DNA from: Branchipolynoe longqiensis
Lineage: Eukaryota; Annelida; Polychaeta; Phyllodocida; Polynoidae
Length of the DNA stretch: 64,000 bases
Direction of reading: 5' to 3'
Assembly: GCA_030323885.1 (NCBI GenBank)
Contig: CM059186.1
Span: forward strand, 168,873,230 to 168,937,229
The translations under genes were made by a program, and so were the position numbers. Each line of letters begins with the position of its first letter. The first letter of the stretch is position 1. A model generated the notes under the pieces. It saw only the letters and a program-made list of their open reading frames with translations, was not told where the DNA came from and searched no databases. Positions 51,546 through 62,574 of this stretch are shown here, one piece after another.

Positions 51546-51617
51546 CGCAGTTACGTCTGGTATATATATAGATATATATACACATATATATTGGCTATTT
51601 ATCCACATCTATATATA

Positions 51618-51814
51618 CAGCAAAGCCTCTGTAACCGACCACCTCCACAGATCGACCACTGCCCTATATCGATCACTTTATTTGGGTCCCAAACAATTGC
51701 CCATACAAAATCATTCTAATGATTAAAAAAACTGCCTAAACCAACCACCTCCCTAAATTGACCATTTAAAGTTGGTCCCATGGTTGGTCCAATTAGATTA
51801 CAGAGGTTTTACTG
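51618..51814. mobile_element. pogo/Tigger-like MITE, TIR CAGCAAAGCCTCTGTAACCG
   Basis: 197 bp. Left CAGCAAAGCCTCTGTAA, right inverted TTACAGAGGTTTTACTG. Left flank TA. Contains repeated 'accgaccacctcc' words. No transposase. Confidence 0.8.
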
Positions 51815-52109
51815 TCTATATAAAGTGAGCAGAATGACAGTTGGCTCACGGTGTAGAGGAGGCGGAGAGGAGAGAATGCATGGAAGTTAAGGTAGTTAGA
51901 GAGAAACATTAAGGGGCTACCGATATTCATATCCACATAATAAATTATATAGTACATATATACATGCATACATATACATACATATATATATATATAGTGG
52001 TATACTACATAAACAGACATGGCTACAACTCGTGACCTACTTAACGCTTCACGGTCCAGTGTGTCTGTGGTAAACGCCTGCCAGTGGTGTAGGGAGACAT
52101 GAACGCCGG
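51815..52109. other. No gene seen; (TA)n tract ~51955-51995
   Basis: AT-rich spacer. Confidence 0.4.
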
Positions 52110-52270
52110 CGGCGTCACCGCAGTTAGGGGCGGGGCATGCGCCGTGCACAACGGAAGTTGAGGGTCATGAGATCGCACCTCCGGACACGAGTGGCCGCAG
52201 TTCCTCCCCCTTTTCCAGTGGATTAGAGCAAACCGGAAGTGTGAGCGGCGCGCTGTGTGGCGCGCGCAGC
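52110..52270 (+). promoter_or_regulatory. Candidate TATA-less CpG promoter
   Basis: Locally GC- and CpG-rich, single-copy sequence in an AT-rich setting. It holds a GC-box-like word (ggggcggggc, 52128-52137), an ETS-type word (aaccggaagtg, ~52231-52241) and a second cggaagt (~52150). It lies just upstream of a strong-context ATG. Inferred from sequence words only. Confidence 0.35.
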
Positions 52271-52325
52271 ATGGCGTGCAGACGGCGTCATTGTGACTGT
52301 CGCAGGAAATGTTCACTAGCCAAAT
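52271..52325 (+). CDS. Candidate first coding exon, Cys/Arg-rich
   Basis: ATG at 52271 in good context (A at -3, G at +4; the word atggcg). It encodes MACRRRHCDCRRKCSLAK and meets a consensus splice donor, AAAT|GTAAGT, at 52326, in phase 1. Preceded by the candidate promoter. I cannot find the next exon and do not recognise the protein. It may be a chance combination. If real, this is the only cellular gene in the window. Confidence 0.3.
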
Positions 52326-52524
52326 GTAAGTAGCAAAGTGTGTGGCACACATGCGTGCGTAGGGTGTGTGTGTGGGGGGGGGGGGGGGGTAAGTTTGTAT
52401 GTCTGGTTATAAAGGCTGGATATATTGGATTGCTTACAATCTACAAACAGTTACAATCCATAAAACAAGAGATTCTAAGTTATTACTAAGACAAAATTCA
52501 AAAGACTTCAATTAAATTGAACTA

Positions 52525-52600
52525 GTGCTGCCCAGCAATGAAAACAAGTGTTAACACACTTATCTGTTATGGGCAGGATAAATGAATTCATCGAATATAC
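52525..52600 (+). mobile_element. CR1-like LINE 3' terminus fragment
   Basis: 'gctgcccagcaatgaaaac', a hairpin (aagtgt, acactt) and 'ctgttatgggcaggataaat', the same pattern as 24115-24195 with a different stem. Confidence 0.55.
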
Positions 52601-53159
52601 ATATTCCTTGTAATTATCCGTCCCATTTCAGCTTTCTGAGAAAAGATTACTTTTGAGGTGGGTGAGACCGTTCATCCTTACCAGGCATTAAAGGTGCACA
52701 GTCCGATGGTTTTGCGTTTTTGTAATTTTTCTGAGATAAATATATTAGATCGATCACTAGTATCTACTTTACATTAGTTCAAAGTTACTTTTATTGTAAA
52801 TGGTAAACTTTTGAGATATTTGAAGTGCAAGTCAACCATATACGATGACAGAGACAGTCCACGTAAAAATGTAAAATTTAAGACCTAAATGCACTGGGAT
52901 TGGTCCCACTGCTTCACTGGTCACAGCTGGTCCAGTGTATTATTAACAACCCCACCCCAACAACATAATTCATAAACTCACATAACTAACTACATTAGAG
53001 TTACACTAGAATTTTCCTAACAAACCAACATTTATATACCGCTTGCCTAACTGCAACTGAACATTAAAACTTACTACAAGTTTACCAACTGAATACAGAA
53101 GATAACTTCTGCTTACATTCTAAATACTATGTAAATACTCACATTGATCTGACTAATAT

Positions 53160-53360
53160 TGATCTGGTTATATTACACTACTGTACCATATTGTTATGGA
53201 ACTTTTGGGTTTCAGAATTTCATTGTGTTACATGCTGCAAATTGTGTATTCAACAGGTATTGTACACCTTATTCTATATACCTTTTGTGTAAATAACCCT
53301 GAATTGAAAAATGGCTGGAAGACCAGTGCTTCGGCACTGACAAAAGACTTATTCAGCATA
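53160..53360 (+). mobile_element. CR1-like LINE 3' terminus
   Basis: 'atggctggaagaccagtgct' with a CAGTGC-TTCG-GCACTG stem-loop (53324-53339), then 'gacttattcagcatataga'. Confidence 0.7.
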
Positions 53361-53364
53361 TAGA

Positions 53365-54375
53365 ATCACGGATGCTCTGCCGCTGTGAGCACCCCATGAG
53401 ACTACAAAACTCTCCCCTTCATATCACCTGTGATGCCATTAACCTAATCAAACCAACTCATGAATCAGTTCTGAAAAGAGGAAGGAAAACTAGTCACACA
53501 AATGAACAGTGAATAAGTTGTGCTTTATTTGGCAGCAACTCCTGTCCATTCCCCTACATGTGACCTAGCACCCTCACTCCTCACCTTCTGTCCACACTAG
53601 TTCTCATTACCACTTAGCCTGTATACTGAAAGCAGTGCCCACAGCCCATGGGACAGGAGTCCTATGGCTGTGGATACACTCAATTTGAATAGGTGAATTT
53701 AGGTAGCATCAGACAGAGTGTCTGGGGTTCCTGCTCAAAAGTATGTGTGCTTCACTCAAGAGCCAGGACTAGAGTGCCGGTGTCCAGTGTGACTGGAGCA
53801 TCGATCCTTCATATTACATAATCCTCTGCATCTTGTGTATTTTTAGTGTGGTCAGATGGTCAAGGCAGTGCAGGCGACTGAGCAGTCCCGCAGTCAGCCA
53901 ATCAGGTGACCCCACAGCTGGGGTGGGAGCCAACCCCCCCAGTGGAGGTGGCTGCCCCCGTACTCAGCTGCAGGTGCCACCCTGAGTGCATATGCAAATG
54001 AGGCTGAAGTTGGGCCTCTCTTGGGGGCACAGGGGTGAACCAGCAGTTGTATACAGTTACATTCATATATATATATCCATATATATAGAACATGAACATC
54101 CCTCCTTGGTGATGGTACATGCTTAGAACTTACACATAGGAAATTTCCACCCCTTGGGCAGTTTCCCCTAGAACACCTTGAACTGTTTCTTATATAACAC
54201 AGCTCCTCCCTAATCCTAGGCAGCATGCAGGACATCTCTTTCCCTATTCTATATCATGTCATACTGTGAGTATGGCATCCTTGCTTTTTAGTTTACATAA
54301 CATTGTCCCCACACCATCATTCAAGAATAAAGATGCTCCCTGCTAATATATAATTCTAAACCGAAAATCTGTATA
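53365..54375 (+). repeat. Dispersed repeat R3, copy 3
   Basis: Starts 'tgtgagcaccccatgagact', ends gaaaatctgtatatttttac. More diverged than copies 1 and 2, with extra sequence near 53760-53900. Confidence 0.8.
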
Positions 54376-54624
54376 TTTTTACAAGCAGAATAAACATATT
54401 TACCAAAATAAAACAACAAAAAACATGGAAAATTAGTTTTGGCAAGCTTTGCCAAAACTCTGACACCATAGACCTCTACAGTAACATGTTCTATTCAATT
54501 GACTCAATATTGCCCTCTATTCAGAATCAAATGTTCGATAGGTGCATCAGTATCCAAGTTAGATATGTAAAACACAAATTTAGATAATTGTTTTGATTTT
54601 GACAATTTCATATTTCATTGGACT

Positions 54625-54953
54625 CATCATCATCAATGGGTGCCGTCTTCTCGAAGAAGGTTGGCTGCAATGGACCTCCATCTCTTCCTGTCATTCGTTC
54701 CTCTCACGCATTCCGCATAGCTCATTGCTGTCCACTCAGTGATGTTGTCCATCCATGTTGTTCTCCTTCTCCCTCTTGGTCTTTTCCCTTCTATCTTCCC
54801 TTCCAGTATTCTTCTCTGTGATTCCTGGTGTCGTATCATGTGGCCAAAGGATTTAATTTTTCTGTTTTTGATCGTTTGTATTATCTGTCTCTTTATTTTC
54901 ATTCTTGTTAGGACCTCCACGTTGCTTGTCATTGCTGTCCATGAAATTTTTAA
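54625..54953 (-). pseudogene. RTE-like LINE 3' fragment with 9-bp target duplication
   Basis: Flanked by cattggact on both sides (54616-54624, 54954-54962). Minus-strand frame encodes MLKISWTAMTSNVEVLT, IKSFGHMIRHQ, EGKIEGKRPRGRRRTTW and ends REDGTH, then a (gat)n tail. A different subfamily from the 7645-8503 copy. 5'-truncated as in target-primed reverse transcription. Confidence 0.85.
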
Positions 54954-55017
54954 CATTGGACTATGCAACTTTAAACATAATCTGACCATCCTCTCTTTGT
55001 TTATTATTTCCTCTTGT

Positions 55018-55370
55018 TGGGGAACCAGATGGCCGAATGAGGTGAGCATCCGTCTCCTGTTTTGGGAGATCGGGGGATCCGAACCCATGGGTTTGTAGGT
55101 TTGAACCATGGTCGAGTCAAACCAATGACTTAAAAATTGATACTTATCGCTTCCTAGCCAGGCACTCGGCATTATTAGGATAGGCCAAGGACTGGTTGGC
55201 TCAGTGTCAGGATAATGTGACTGAATAGAATATCAGGTCATGGTGCGGTGGCCTGATCTCCCAGTGGGGCAACTATAAAGTCACTATGAGTGCACACTGT
55301 CACAAGTCAGTACCCATCCTGATATGACCTTAGATGATGTTAGGACTTAAAACGACAAGCAAACAAATCT
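55018..55370 (+). mobile_element. SINE S1
   Basis: Head 'ggaaccagatggccgaatga', B box with duplicated 'gaacccatggg', body, end 'gatgatgttaggacttaaaa'. Confidence 0.85.
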
Positions 55371-55555
55371 TGTTTTGGGCATATGTACATGTGTGTGTGT
55401 ATTTGAAATGTATCTACATCAATTTCTGTTTAAATTACACAATATCAGTAATTACAGAATGGGAAACTCATCCTGCAAGGGTATGCTCGATATGGGACAG
55501 TGGTCACTCGTTTTTCCTCCTTTCCTCGCTGTGAACCCTTCTCCGTTATCGCCTA

Positions 55556-56530
55556 TCAATCAATCAATAGTTCCGTCCTCTAGTCGAGGGTTGGATGCAA
55601 TGGTTTTCCACTTGTCCCGATGGTGTGCTGTTCTGATAGACTGTGAATAATTCAAGCTGTCCACTGTGAAATATTTGTAAACCATGATGTTCTTGGTCTC
55701 CCTCTCCCTCTGCTGCCATTCACCTTCCCTTCCAACAATGTAGTATATTGAACTCTGACGAATGATGTGGCCAAAATAAGTAAGTTTCTTTGTTGGTGAT
55801 CTTCTTTGTCCATGATATTTTCATCATCCTTTGATATGTCCACATCTCAAACGCTGCTAAACGTTTGTACATTTTCTTAGAGATTGTCCATGTCTCAGCC
55901 CCATACATTAGAGTAGACCACACATAACACTGAAGAATACGCTTCCTTGTATGTATTAATATCTTACTTGATGTTAACACTATACATTTTGGAGAATGTT
56001 GTTTGGGCTATTGTTATCCTTCTCTTAATTTCTTCCTCACATCTCCCATCATTTGTAATCTTTTGTCTGAGATATATGAATTCAGATACTTGTTCTATGT
56101 TTGTGCCATCTATGGTTATATTGATATTTGGTTTATCTGTCTTTTTACTTATAACCATTGTTTTGGTCTTCCTGGCATTCATCTTCATGTTGAATAGTAT
56201 TCCAGCTTTATTGATTCTATTCACAATATCTTGTAGGTTTTTTTCACTGCCTACTAGTATTACACTGTCATCGGCATATCTAAGATTGTTGACGTTCATG
56301 CCACCTATTGTCACTCCCTTGCAATCTTCAATGTGTCTGAAAATCATCTCTGTGTACAGGTTAAAAAGACATGGTGACAATACACACCTCTGTCGAACTC
56401 CCCGTTTAATCATAACTTCATCCGATAGGCCCTGCTCCATTTTTATAAATGCAAGTTGTGTCCAGTATAAGTTCACAATTAGTTTAAAGTCTCTGCCATT
56501 GACACCAATATCTTGTAAACATTTTTTTTT
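55556..56530 (-). pseudogene. RTE-like LINE, downstream part (RT palm to 3' tail)
   Basis: Same family as 7645-8503, minus strand: DIGVNGRDFKLIVNLYWTQ, KRGVRQRCVLSPCLFNLYTE, NLRYADDSVIL, ILQCYVWSTLMYGAETWT, GSRGRGRPRTSW, then an (attg)n tail. Frames are broken (near 55980 and between 55720 and 55843). Its upstream part lies at 60927-61205, separated by the CR1-like LINE. Confidence 0.85.
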
Positions 56531-57435
56531 TTTTTCCAAATTTTTTATTCCAGTTGAATAACATCTTTTTTCAGCACGGAGGCGCTGGTCTTCCGGCCTT
56601 AACAATTATGAACTATTTATGGATGAGATGATGCGATGGTATGAACAATATAGACAGTAGTAGGTTAAAATGAGGCATTACAAATATAGTGGGGATCTTA
56701 TTTTGCACATGTAGACTGGAGAATAGCCATTTACCTTTAGACTATATCAGTGATTTGCTGATCATACCTGTGAGGAGACATTAATATAATGGGCATGACT
56801 TGCTGATACAGGTAGTCGTGGATTTTGGATTATGCAAATAATGGTTGCACGACTCATTTAAATTGTCTTGGGTCAACTATAGCTTTGTCAGTAGTATATG
56901 TTTTTTTTGGTTTAGTCAGGTGTTATAGGCTGGTGGGTATACTTTGGTAGTTGTTATTTCTTTTACTCTTTTTGCCAGGGGGATTTCAGAGAGGGAGAGG
57001 GAAGGGAGTGGTTTGGGACTATGTATTTATTTCAGTTCTCAATGTTTGTGGTCTATCCAGGTAGGTTTATTAATGTATGTCTATGTTGGGTACTCAACCT
57101 TTAATCTAGATTTAAATTGTAGATAAGTATGGAACCATTTATTCAGTGTGTTGAACAATGACGGCGGTCATCTGAAACATACTAGTAAGTACTAGTACTA
57201 TTGCTAATGAACTTAGTGAGAACACAGTCATAACCCTCTATCTCCCCCAAGTCTTTGGTACTGTTAGTCATAATGATTAGATGGTAAAGACTGACTTAAC
57301 TACACAAATAGATTACACATGTTATGCTAGGCTAAGTCAAACTTATCTAAGCCAGATATGTGTAATACATACTATATGACAAGCGAAGCTTATCTAATGT
57401 GAAAATATACTATACTGTACTGACACGTATGCTAG

Positions 57436-60400
57436 TTAACATGTATGAGATGGGAAGAGTAAGACTGAACTAATATTTGAAATACTGTCTTGAATAACGT
57501 CGCAGCTACCATCTGGCGATACCTGGGTGCTTAGCGGACTGCCAGGCTGTGAGGTCGTGTGCCCCAATGGAGTGGTATCCTCGTAGACCAAATGGCGCCG
57601 CCTGTGATCTGTACTACATTCAGGATGCGTTCCCGATTTAGGAGTTGTAGCTGGTCCAGTTGGTGTGCGAGGCGGCATCATGGGTGGATCACTTGTGGTA
57701 CTCGGGTTGTCGTCGCGTGGCATGAGCGGATGTGGTGTGGCTGGTGCCTCGCTATCTGGAGGCATCCTTGTTGCTGTCGGTATCCTGGGTCCGACGCACA
57801 TCTTTGGTGGAGGTATCTGGATGGGGATGTACTTGCGAAGGAATTTTCTGTTGCGTAGTGTGACCCTTCCAGATCCGTCAACCTTCACGAAAGTAGGTTG
57901 TTGCAGGTAGGTTGTTGCATTCCTGGTTTTGGCAGAGAGTTTGTTCCAGAGTTGGCTTCCCTGATAAATAGGTGCTCTTTTGAGTTTGTTAGTCCTTGGA
58001 TAGGGAATTTTCAAGATGTTGCCATCTGCTGCCCTAGTATTGTGAATACTTGTGTCGGTATATATTGTGTCTTGGGCTCTATTGTACATGAGTCCTAAGA
58101 GATGCCTTTTGCGCCTTGTGTCTAGTTTGTCCATTCCAGCTTTAGCATGTAGTTCTTCTGTGTGTAGATTTTGGCCTTTGTAAACTGTCCTGAGTGCCCT
58201 ATTTTGTACTGTTTGAAGCTTTGCTTGTTGCTGTTTTGTGAGTAGTTCATATATTAGGTCATTATAATCAATTATTGGGAGGATCATTGTTTTGTACATA
58301 AGAAGAGCTGTTTTTTCGCTTATAAAACCCCTGATTTTTCTGAAGGTGTTCAGTTTCCTTGCCAGTGACTGATTTAATCTACTTAGTTGTTTATTACCAT
58401 TTAGAGTTCCATCCAGTTCAGTTCACAAATATTTGTAGGTCTCTACCTCCCTTAGTGTTTCATTCCCAATCTTTATTTGGACTTCTGGGGCTTTGTCCTT
58501 CTTGTCCTTGGTGTCATAGATAACATATTCAGTTTTGATTATATTGAGAGTTAATTTGTTTTCTTTGCACCATATATTTATTCTAGCCAAATTTTCATTT
58601 GTCAATTCTGCTGCTTTTGCTAAGTTACTGTTTGATACCGGTTGGACTGCGTCATCAGCAAATAAAATGCATTTTGTTTGCCTCAGTGCTTGGGGTAAGT
58701 CGTTTATGAACAGAAGGAATAGAAGGGGGCCCAGTGTTGATCCCTGTGGTACTCCAGTTTTTACTTGTCTTAAGGTTGACTCAATGCCATTTAGTTTGGT
58801 ACTTTGCTTTCGATTGGAAAGATAGTTTGTCAGAAGGGCCACCGTTTTTGAACCCAACCCACTCTTGACAACCTTCTGCAACAGGATTTTATGATCTATA
58901 GTGTCAAATGCTTTTTTTAAATCAATATATACTGCTATGGTAAGTTTGCCAGAATCCATCGCACTGAGAAGCACATCAAGGAGTGTTGAGAGTGCTTTGG
59001 TTGTGGACCTGCCTTTCCTGAAGCCATTTTGTTCATCTGCTAGGTAGTTTGTTCCTTCAAAAAATGTTTTTATTTGATCATGAATGAGATGCTCAACTAT
59101 TTTCCCAGTTATGGGTAGAAGAGAAATTGGTCTGAGGTCATTGCATGTTTGATGGAGCAGTCACACTACGACGTGTTTTCCGGCGTGCCGCCAATGCGCT
59201 TAAATATATTCAACGCATCGAGAAACGTCAAACTTTTCGGCGTGTTTTGAGAAAACTCAACGTGTTTGGAGCGTGTTGCTGGCGCGTTATTGGCGCGCCG
59301 CCAACGTGTTGCGCCGGTGGAGGGGATGGAAAAAAAAAACCAATGCTGCTTGACCCAATTTCAAACATCAGTCCCCGGGTTCCCACGCAGGTTGCCAGTG
59401 TGTTGTCAACGTGTTACGGACGTGTTGTCGGCGTGTCGCCAGCGCGTTAAACCAATTCGACGGGTTGCTAGCGTATTGTCAACGTGTTGTGGACGTGTTG
59501 TCGGTGCATTGCCAGCGCGTTATCAAACCCAGCACGCTGACGACACGTTCGCAGAACGCCGGCGCACCGCCGCGGACGCGCTAGTAACACGTCGACACGC
59601 GCCAGCAACACGTCAAAGCGCGCCAGGAACACGTTGAAACGCGTGAGCAACACGTCGACACGCGCCAGCAGCACGTCCATACGCGCCAGCAGCACGTCCA
59701 CACGCGCCAGCAACACGTTACCGACGCGTTGACACACTGGTGCCAGTTGTGGGAAATTTCCAAGACTTTGATCAACGTGCTACGAGCGGGCCGCCAACGC
59801 GCTGGTAACGCGTGTCGACGTGCTGCTAACGCGCCCGTAACGCGAAACGCAAGACGTCGGCCAGCGCCGAAAGTTTTGTGCAAGCACAAAACTTTCGGCG
59901 CTGGGCAACGCGCGCCGACGCATTGTTTCAAAGCGACCTGTCAATCAACGTGTACCGACGCGCCGGCAACGTGTTGGTAACGCGTCCCGACGTGTTCCGA
60001 CGTTTCGTCCAAAAACCCAACACGTTGGCACGCGTTATCCAACGCCGGGCCAACACGTCGTAGTGTGACTGCTCCATTAGGGTTGCTGACTTTTGGGATA
60101 GGTACAACTGTAGCAATTTTCCAGTCATCTGGGAAAATACCCGTTTCAATTGATAGGTTTACTATATGGGTGAATTCTTTGATTAATATAGTTATTGAAT
60201 CAATTAGTATCCTTGAGCTGAGATCTTTAAGTCCTGATGATTTGTATTCAGACAAGCCCTTAATCTTTTTGAGTACTTCTTCCTTAGTTACCACCCTTAT
60301 GTCATATGTGACTGCATTTGGCTTTACTATGTTAACTTTATCTTTTTCTGGTATATTGTCTAGTTTATCTGCTAACTTCTCCCCTATCTCTATGAAGTAG

Positions 60401-60926
60401 TTATTTATCTTTTCAGGCGTTTTTTGAGTTGTTAATTTGTCCCCTGTTAACTCATCCACTAAGCTGGAGATAGTTGGGGTGGTTTCCGGGGCTATGCTCT
60501 GTATGACTCTCCAAAATCTCCGGGCATCTTCTTTATTTATTTTATTTCGTAGGACTTCAGACTGTATGTACCTAGCTTTTGCATACCTGACTGCAGAATT
60601 GGCTCTATTCTTGATTTGGGTTGCTAAGAATTTGTCTTCAGGTAGATTTGTTTGTTCTGATTTTTCATTAAAGTAGTCTCTATCTTTTTGCAACTCAAGA
60701 ATTTCATTGCTAAGCCATTCTGGTCGACTATCTTTCACATTGTATTTTCTGAGGGGTGCATGTTAGTCTGCTGCTTTAGTTATTATTTGTTTGAGTGACT
60801 CCCAACATATATTTGGATCCTGGTTGTCAAAGAGGGGTTCAGTATTTTCTTCTAGTAAGGTTTCACTAAATTTCTCTATTTTATAGTTCCTATAGCTTCT
60901 TCCCCAGAATTCTATTAATTTCCTAT
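57436..60926 (-). pseudogene. CR1-like reverse transcriptase, interrupted, with an unusual C-terminal tail
   Basis: Minus-strand coding pieces: 60926-60080 (WGRSYRNYKIEKF; RFWRVIQSIAPETTPTISSL; VVPIPKVSN), then the fold-back, then 59149-58423 (NDLRPISLLPITGK; AVYIDLKKAFDTIDHKILL with the first catalytic Asp; GVPQGSTLGPLLF; FADD motif) and 58422-57436 (YKTMILPIIDYNDLIYELL; LWNKLSAKTRN). Two nonsense codons: TAA near 60763 and TGA near 58421. The endonuclease domain is missing by 5' truncation. From ~57905 the frame continues ~150 residues with VDGSGRVTLRNRKFLRKYIP, which resembles the C-terminal tail of Gypsy integrases, then a Pro/Thr-rich stretch. Known role of the family: target-primed reverse transcription. 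This copy is inactive. Confidence 0.8.
59153..60076. mobile_element. Fold-back MITE, TIR TGGAGCAGTCACACTACGAC
   Basis: 924 bp, CpG-rich, flanks TGA and TTA in a LINE coding sequence. Ends TGGAGCAGTCACACTACGAC then gtgtt, inverted on the right. Iterated words aacacgtc and cgcgccagca; ~22-bp tandem units at 59585-59720. A perfect 21-bp hairpin (59861-59881 with 59884-59904, 2-nt loop) sits in the right half. Confidence 0.9.
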
Positions 60927-61205
60927 CATCTTGATTAACATTTCATGATTGACTCGGTCGAAGGCCTTCTCATAGTCAATAAAGCAGGCATAAACATCCT
61001 GGTTCATTTCACAATAACGTTAACAAATCATTCTCATATTGAAAATCCCTTCATGTGTACCTCTTCCAGATATAAACCCACTTTGTACATTACTGATTTG
61101 TTCTTCAATTTTCTGTCTGTTTCTCAGTAAAATTATTTTCAGGATCATCTTCAACATATGACTCATCAGGCTTAGTGTTCTGTACTCAGTACACAATGTT
61201 GGTTT
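60927..61205 (-). pseudogene. RTE-like LINE, upstream RT part
   Basis: Minus-strand frame: RTLSLMSHMLKMILKIILLR, QSGFISGRGTHEGIFNMRM, a stop, RYCEMNQDVYACFIDYEKAF with the first RT catalytic Asp, and DRVNHEMLI. Joins to the 55556-56530 part across the CR1-like insertion. Confidence 0.8.
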
Positions 61206-62574
61206 TGGCTATAGATATCAAATAAGGCTTAACTTCAAAATTAGGTCACAGAATGCGATTCGTAACTGAACATGGTGGACTTTCATGTCACCAACTGGCG
61301 GGATCTCACAAAGTAGTGAACACAAAACACAATCCTTGACAATCTCACATGGTGTCTGTTAATTCTCACTTTGTGTCTATCATCTGGCACCTAACTTGCT
61401 TAAATCGGTCAGTTTGTGTCTTTAAACACAAATGTCATTCTTCTGAAACATGCATTTCGACTGACAGGAAAATCTATGGTGGCACCACCTAACGGAAATT
61501 GTCGGCAAAAGCGTATAAACGAGTATCTGTCTTCGGAGGACAACTCTGAATCCAGACCAATGATGTCCGTCTCTAGATGTCCGTCCTCTTATCGAATGGA
61601 CAGTCAAAGGGGAGAACAATCAATTTGTCTCTTGAAACCTGTGACGGCTTTGACATATGGCAGCGGTTTTCTCATCACAGGGGACGCTAACTTAGACAGG
61701 TACAGGTGTACGAAACATGGCGTTTTCTCTGCCCACTAGATAGCAGCACTATCGGTAAAGACAATGGAAAACTGTCATTTGAACAACATAATATAATAGC
61801 AAGCTAGAGAGACGAAACTCAGGATGTTGCACAACATTGTTTGGGTTTTTGTTGTTGGTGGGTTTGTTTATGACAGTGCATTTATGCTTCCCATAATTGT
61901 TAAGTTTAATCATCTGTTTTCACTGCGAGACAGTAATAGTCTCGTGTTTCCCTTTGTTTTGTCACTTTCAGTTGTTGTGTAGCTATCTATCGCATGTATT
62001 ATTTCTCTGTTTGTGACTATATTCCCAGATCTGCGTACGCGGCGGTTCGTTAACTGGTTACTTATTTGGTTACCTGTACTTACATTCCCTGACGGCCTCC
62101 ACCTCGTGTGTTTGTGGTCATTAGTTTTGTGTGTTTTATTTTAGTTTAAAGTTGACCTACTGGGTGTAGCATCCATGGAATCTAATAAACGATTTCCACG
62201 ACTAGTACGACACCTGGTGATAGGCAATGACACTCCTGTTGTGGGTCGACAGTGTGTCACTGTATTGTTCTACACTGACATTCGAACTTTTCAATCAATC
62301 AATCAATAGGATAGAGCTATAATTATCAAAAATGATTAAAAAATGGTAAGTATGTTTTCTCTATAAATCCACAATTGTGCCGAAAAGACTCTCAGTTGCT
62401 CAATATGAAGCCAGTGTTAACAGAGCCTCAATTGCCTCTCCACACACTCTGTGACCCACAAGTCCAGTCTGGATTATGCTCTGCGCATGCGTCGCGGAAA
62501 TCATGTATTGTTAGCATAAATGTTACAAGCAGCGCCCTACATTCCCATAATGCAGTGAGGTAAGCTTGTGTTCA
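61206..62574. other. No gene recognised
   Basis: Mixed sequence. A ~107-codon plus-strand frame (61416-61739) has no recognisable domain. A (caat)n patch at 62293-62309 may be a relic of an RTE-type tail. Confidence 0.4.

Larger units (their letters stand above)
52692..54970. mobile_element. One MITE1 copy split by two insertions
   Basis: TTAA at 52688-52691 and 54971-54974. MITE1 parts: 52692-52830, 54421-54624 and 54954-54970. Insert one (52831-54420) carries a LINE 3' end and R3; insert two (54625-54953) is an RTE-like LINE fragment. Confidence 0.8.
56540..60926 (-). mobile_element. CR1-like LINE inserted in the RTE-like LINE
   Basis: 5'-truncated CR1/Jockey-group element on the minus strand. 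3' end: stem-loop cagcgc-ctcc-gtgctg (56572-56587) then 'ttattcaactggaataaaaa'. The flanking RTE-like coding sequence is continuous across it (LINE starts at ~60926). Carries a fold-back at 59153-60076. Between ~56600 and 57435 lies an apparent 3' UTR with no gene. Confidence 0.8.
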
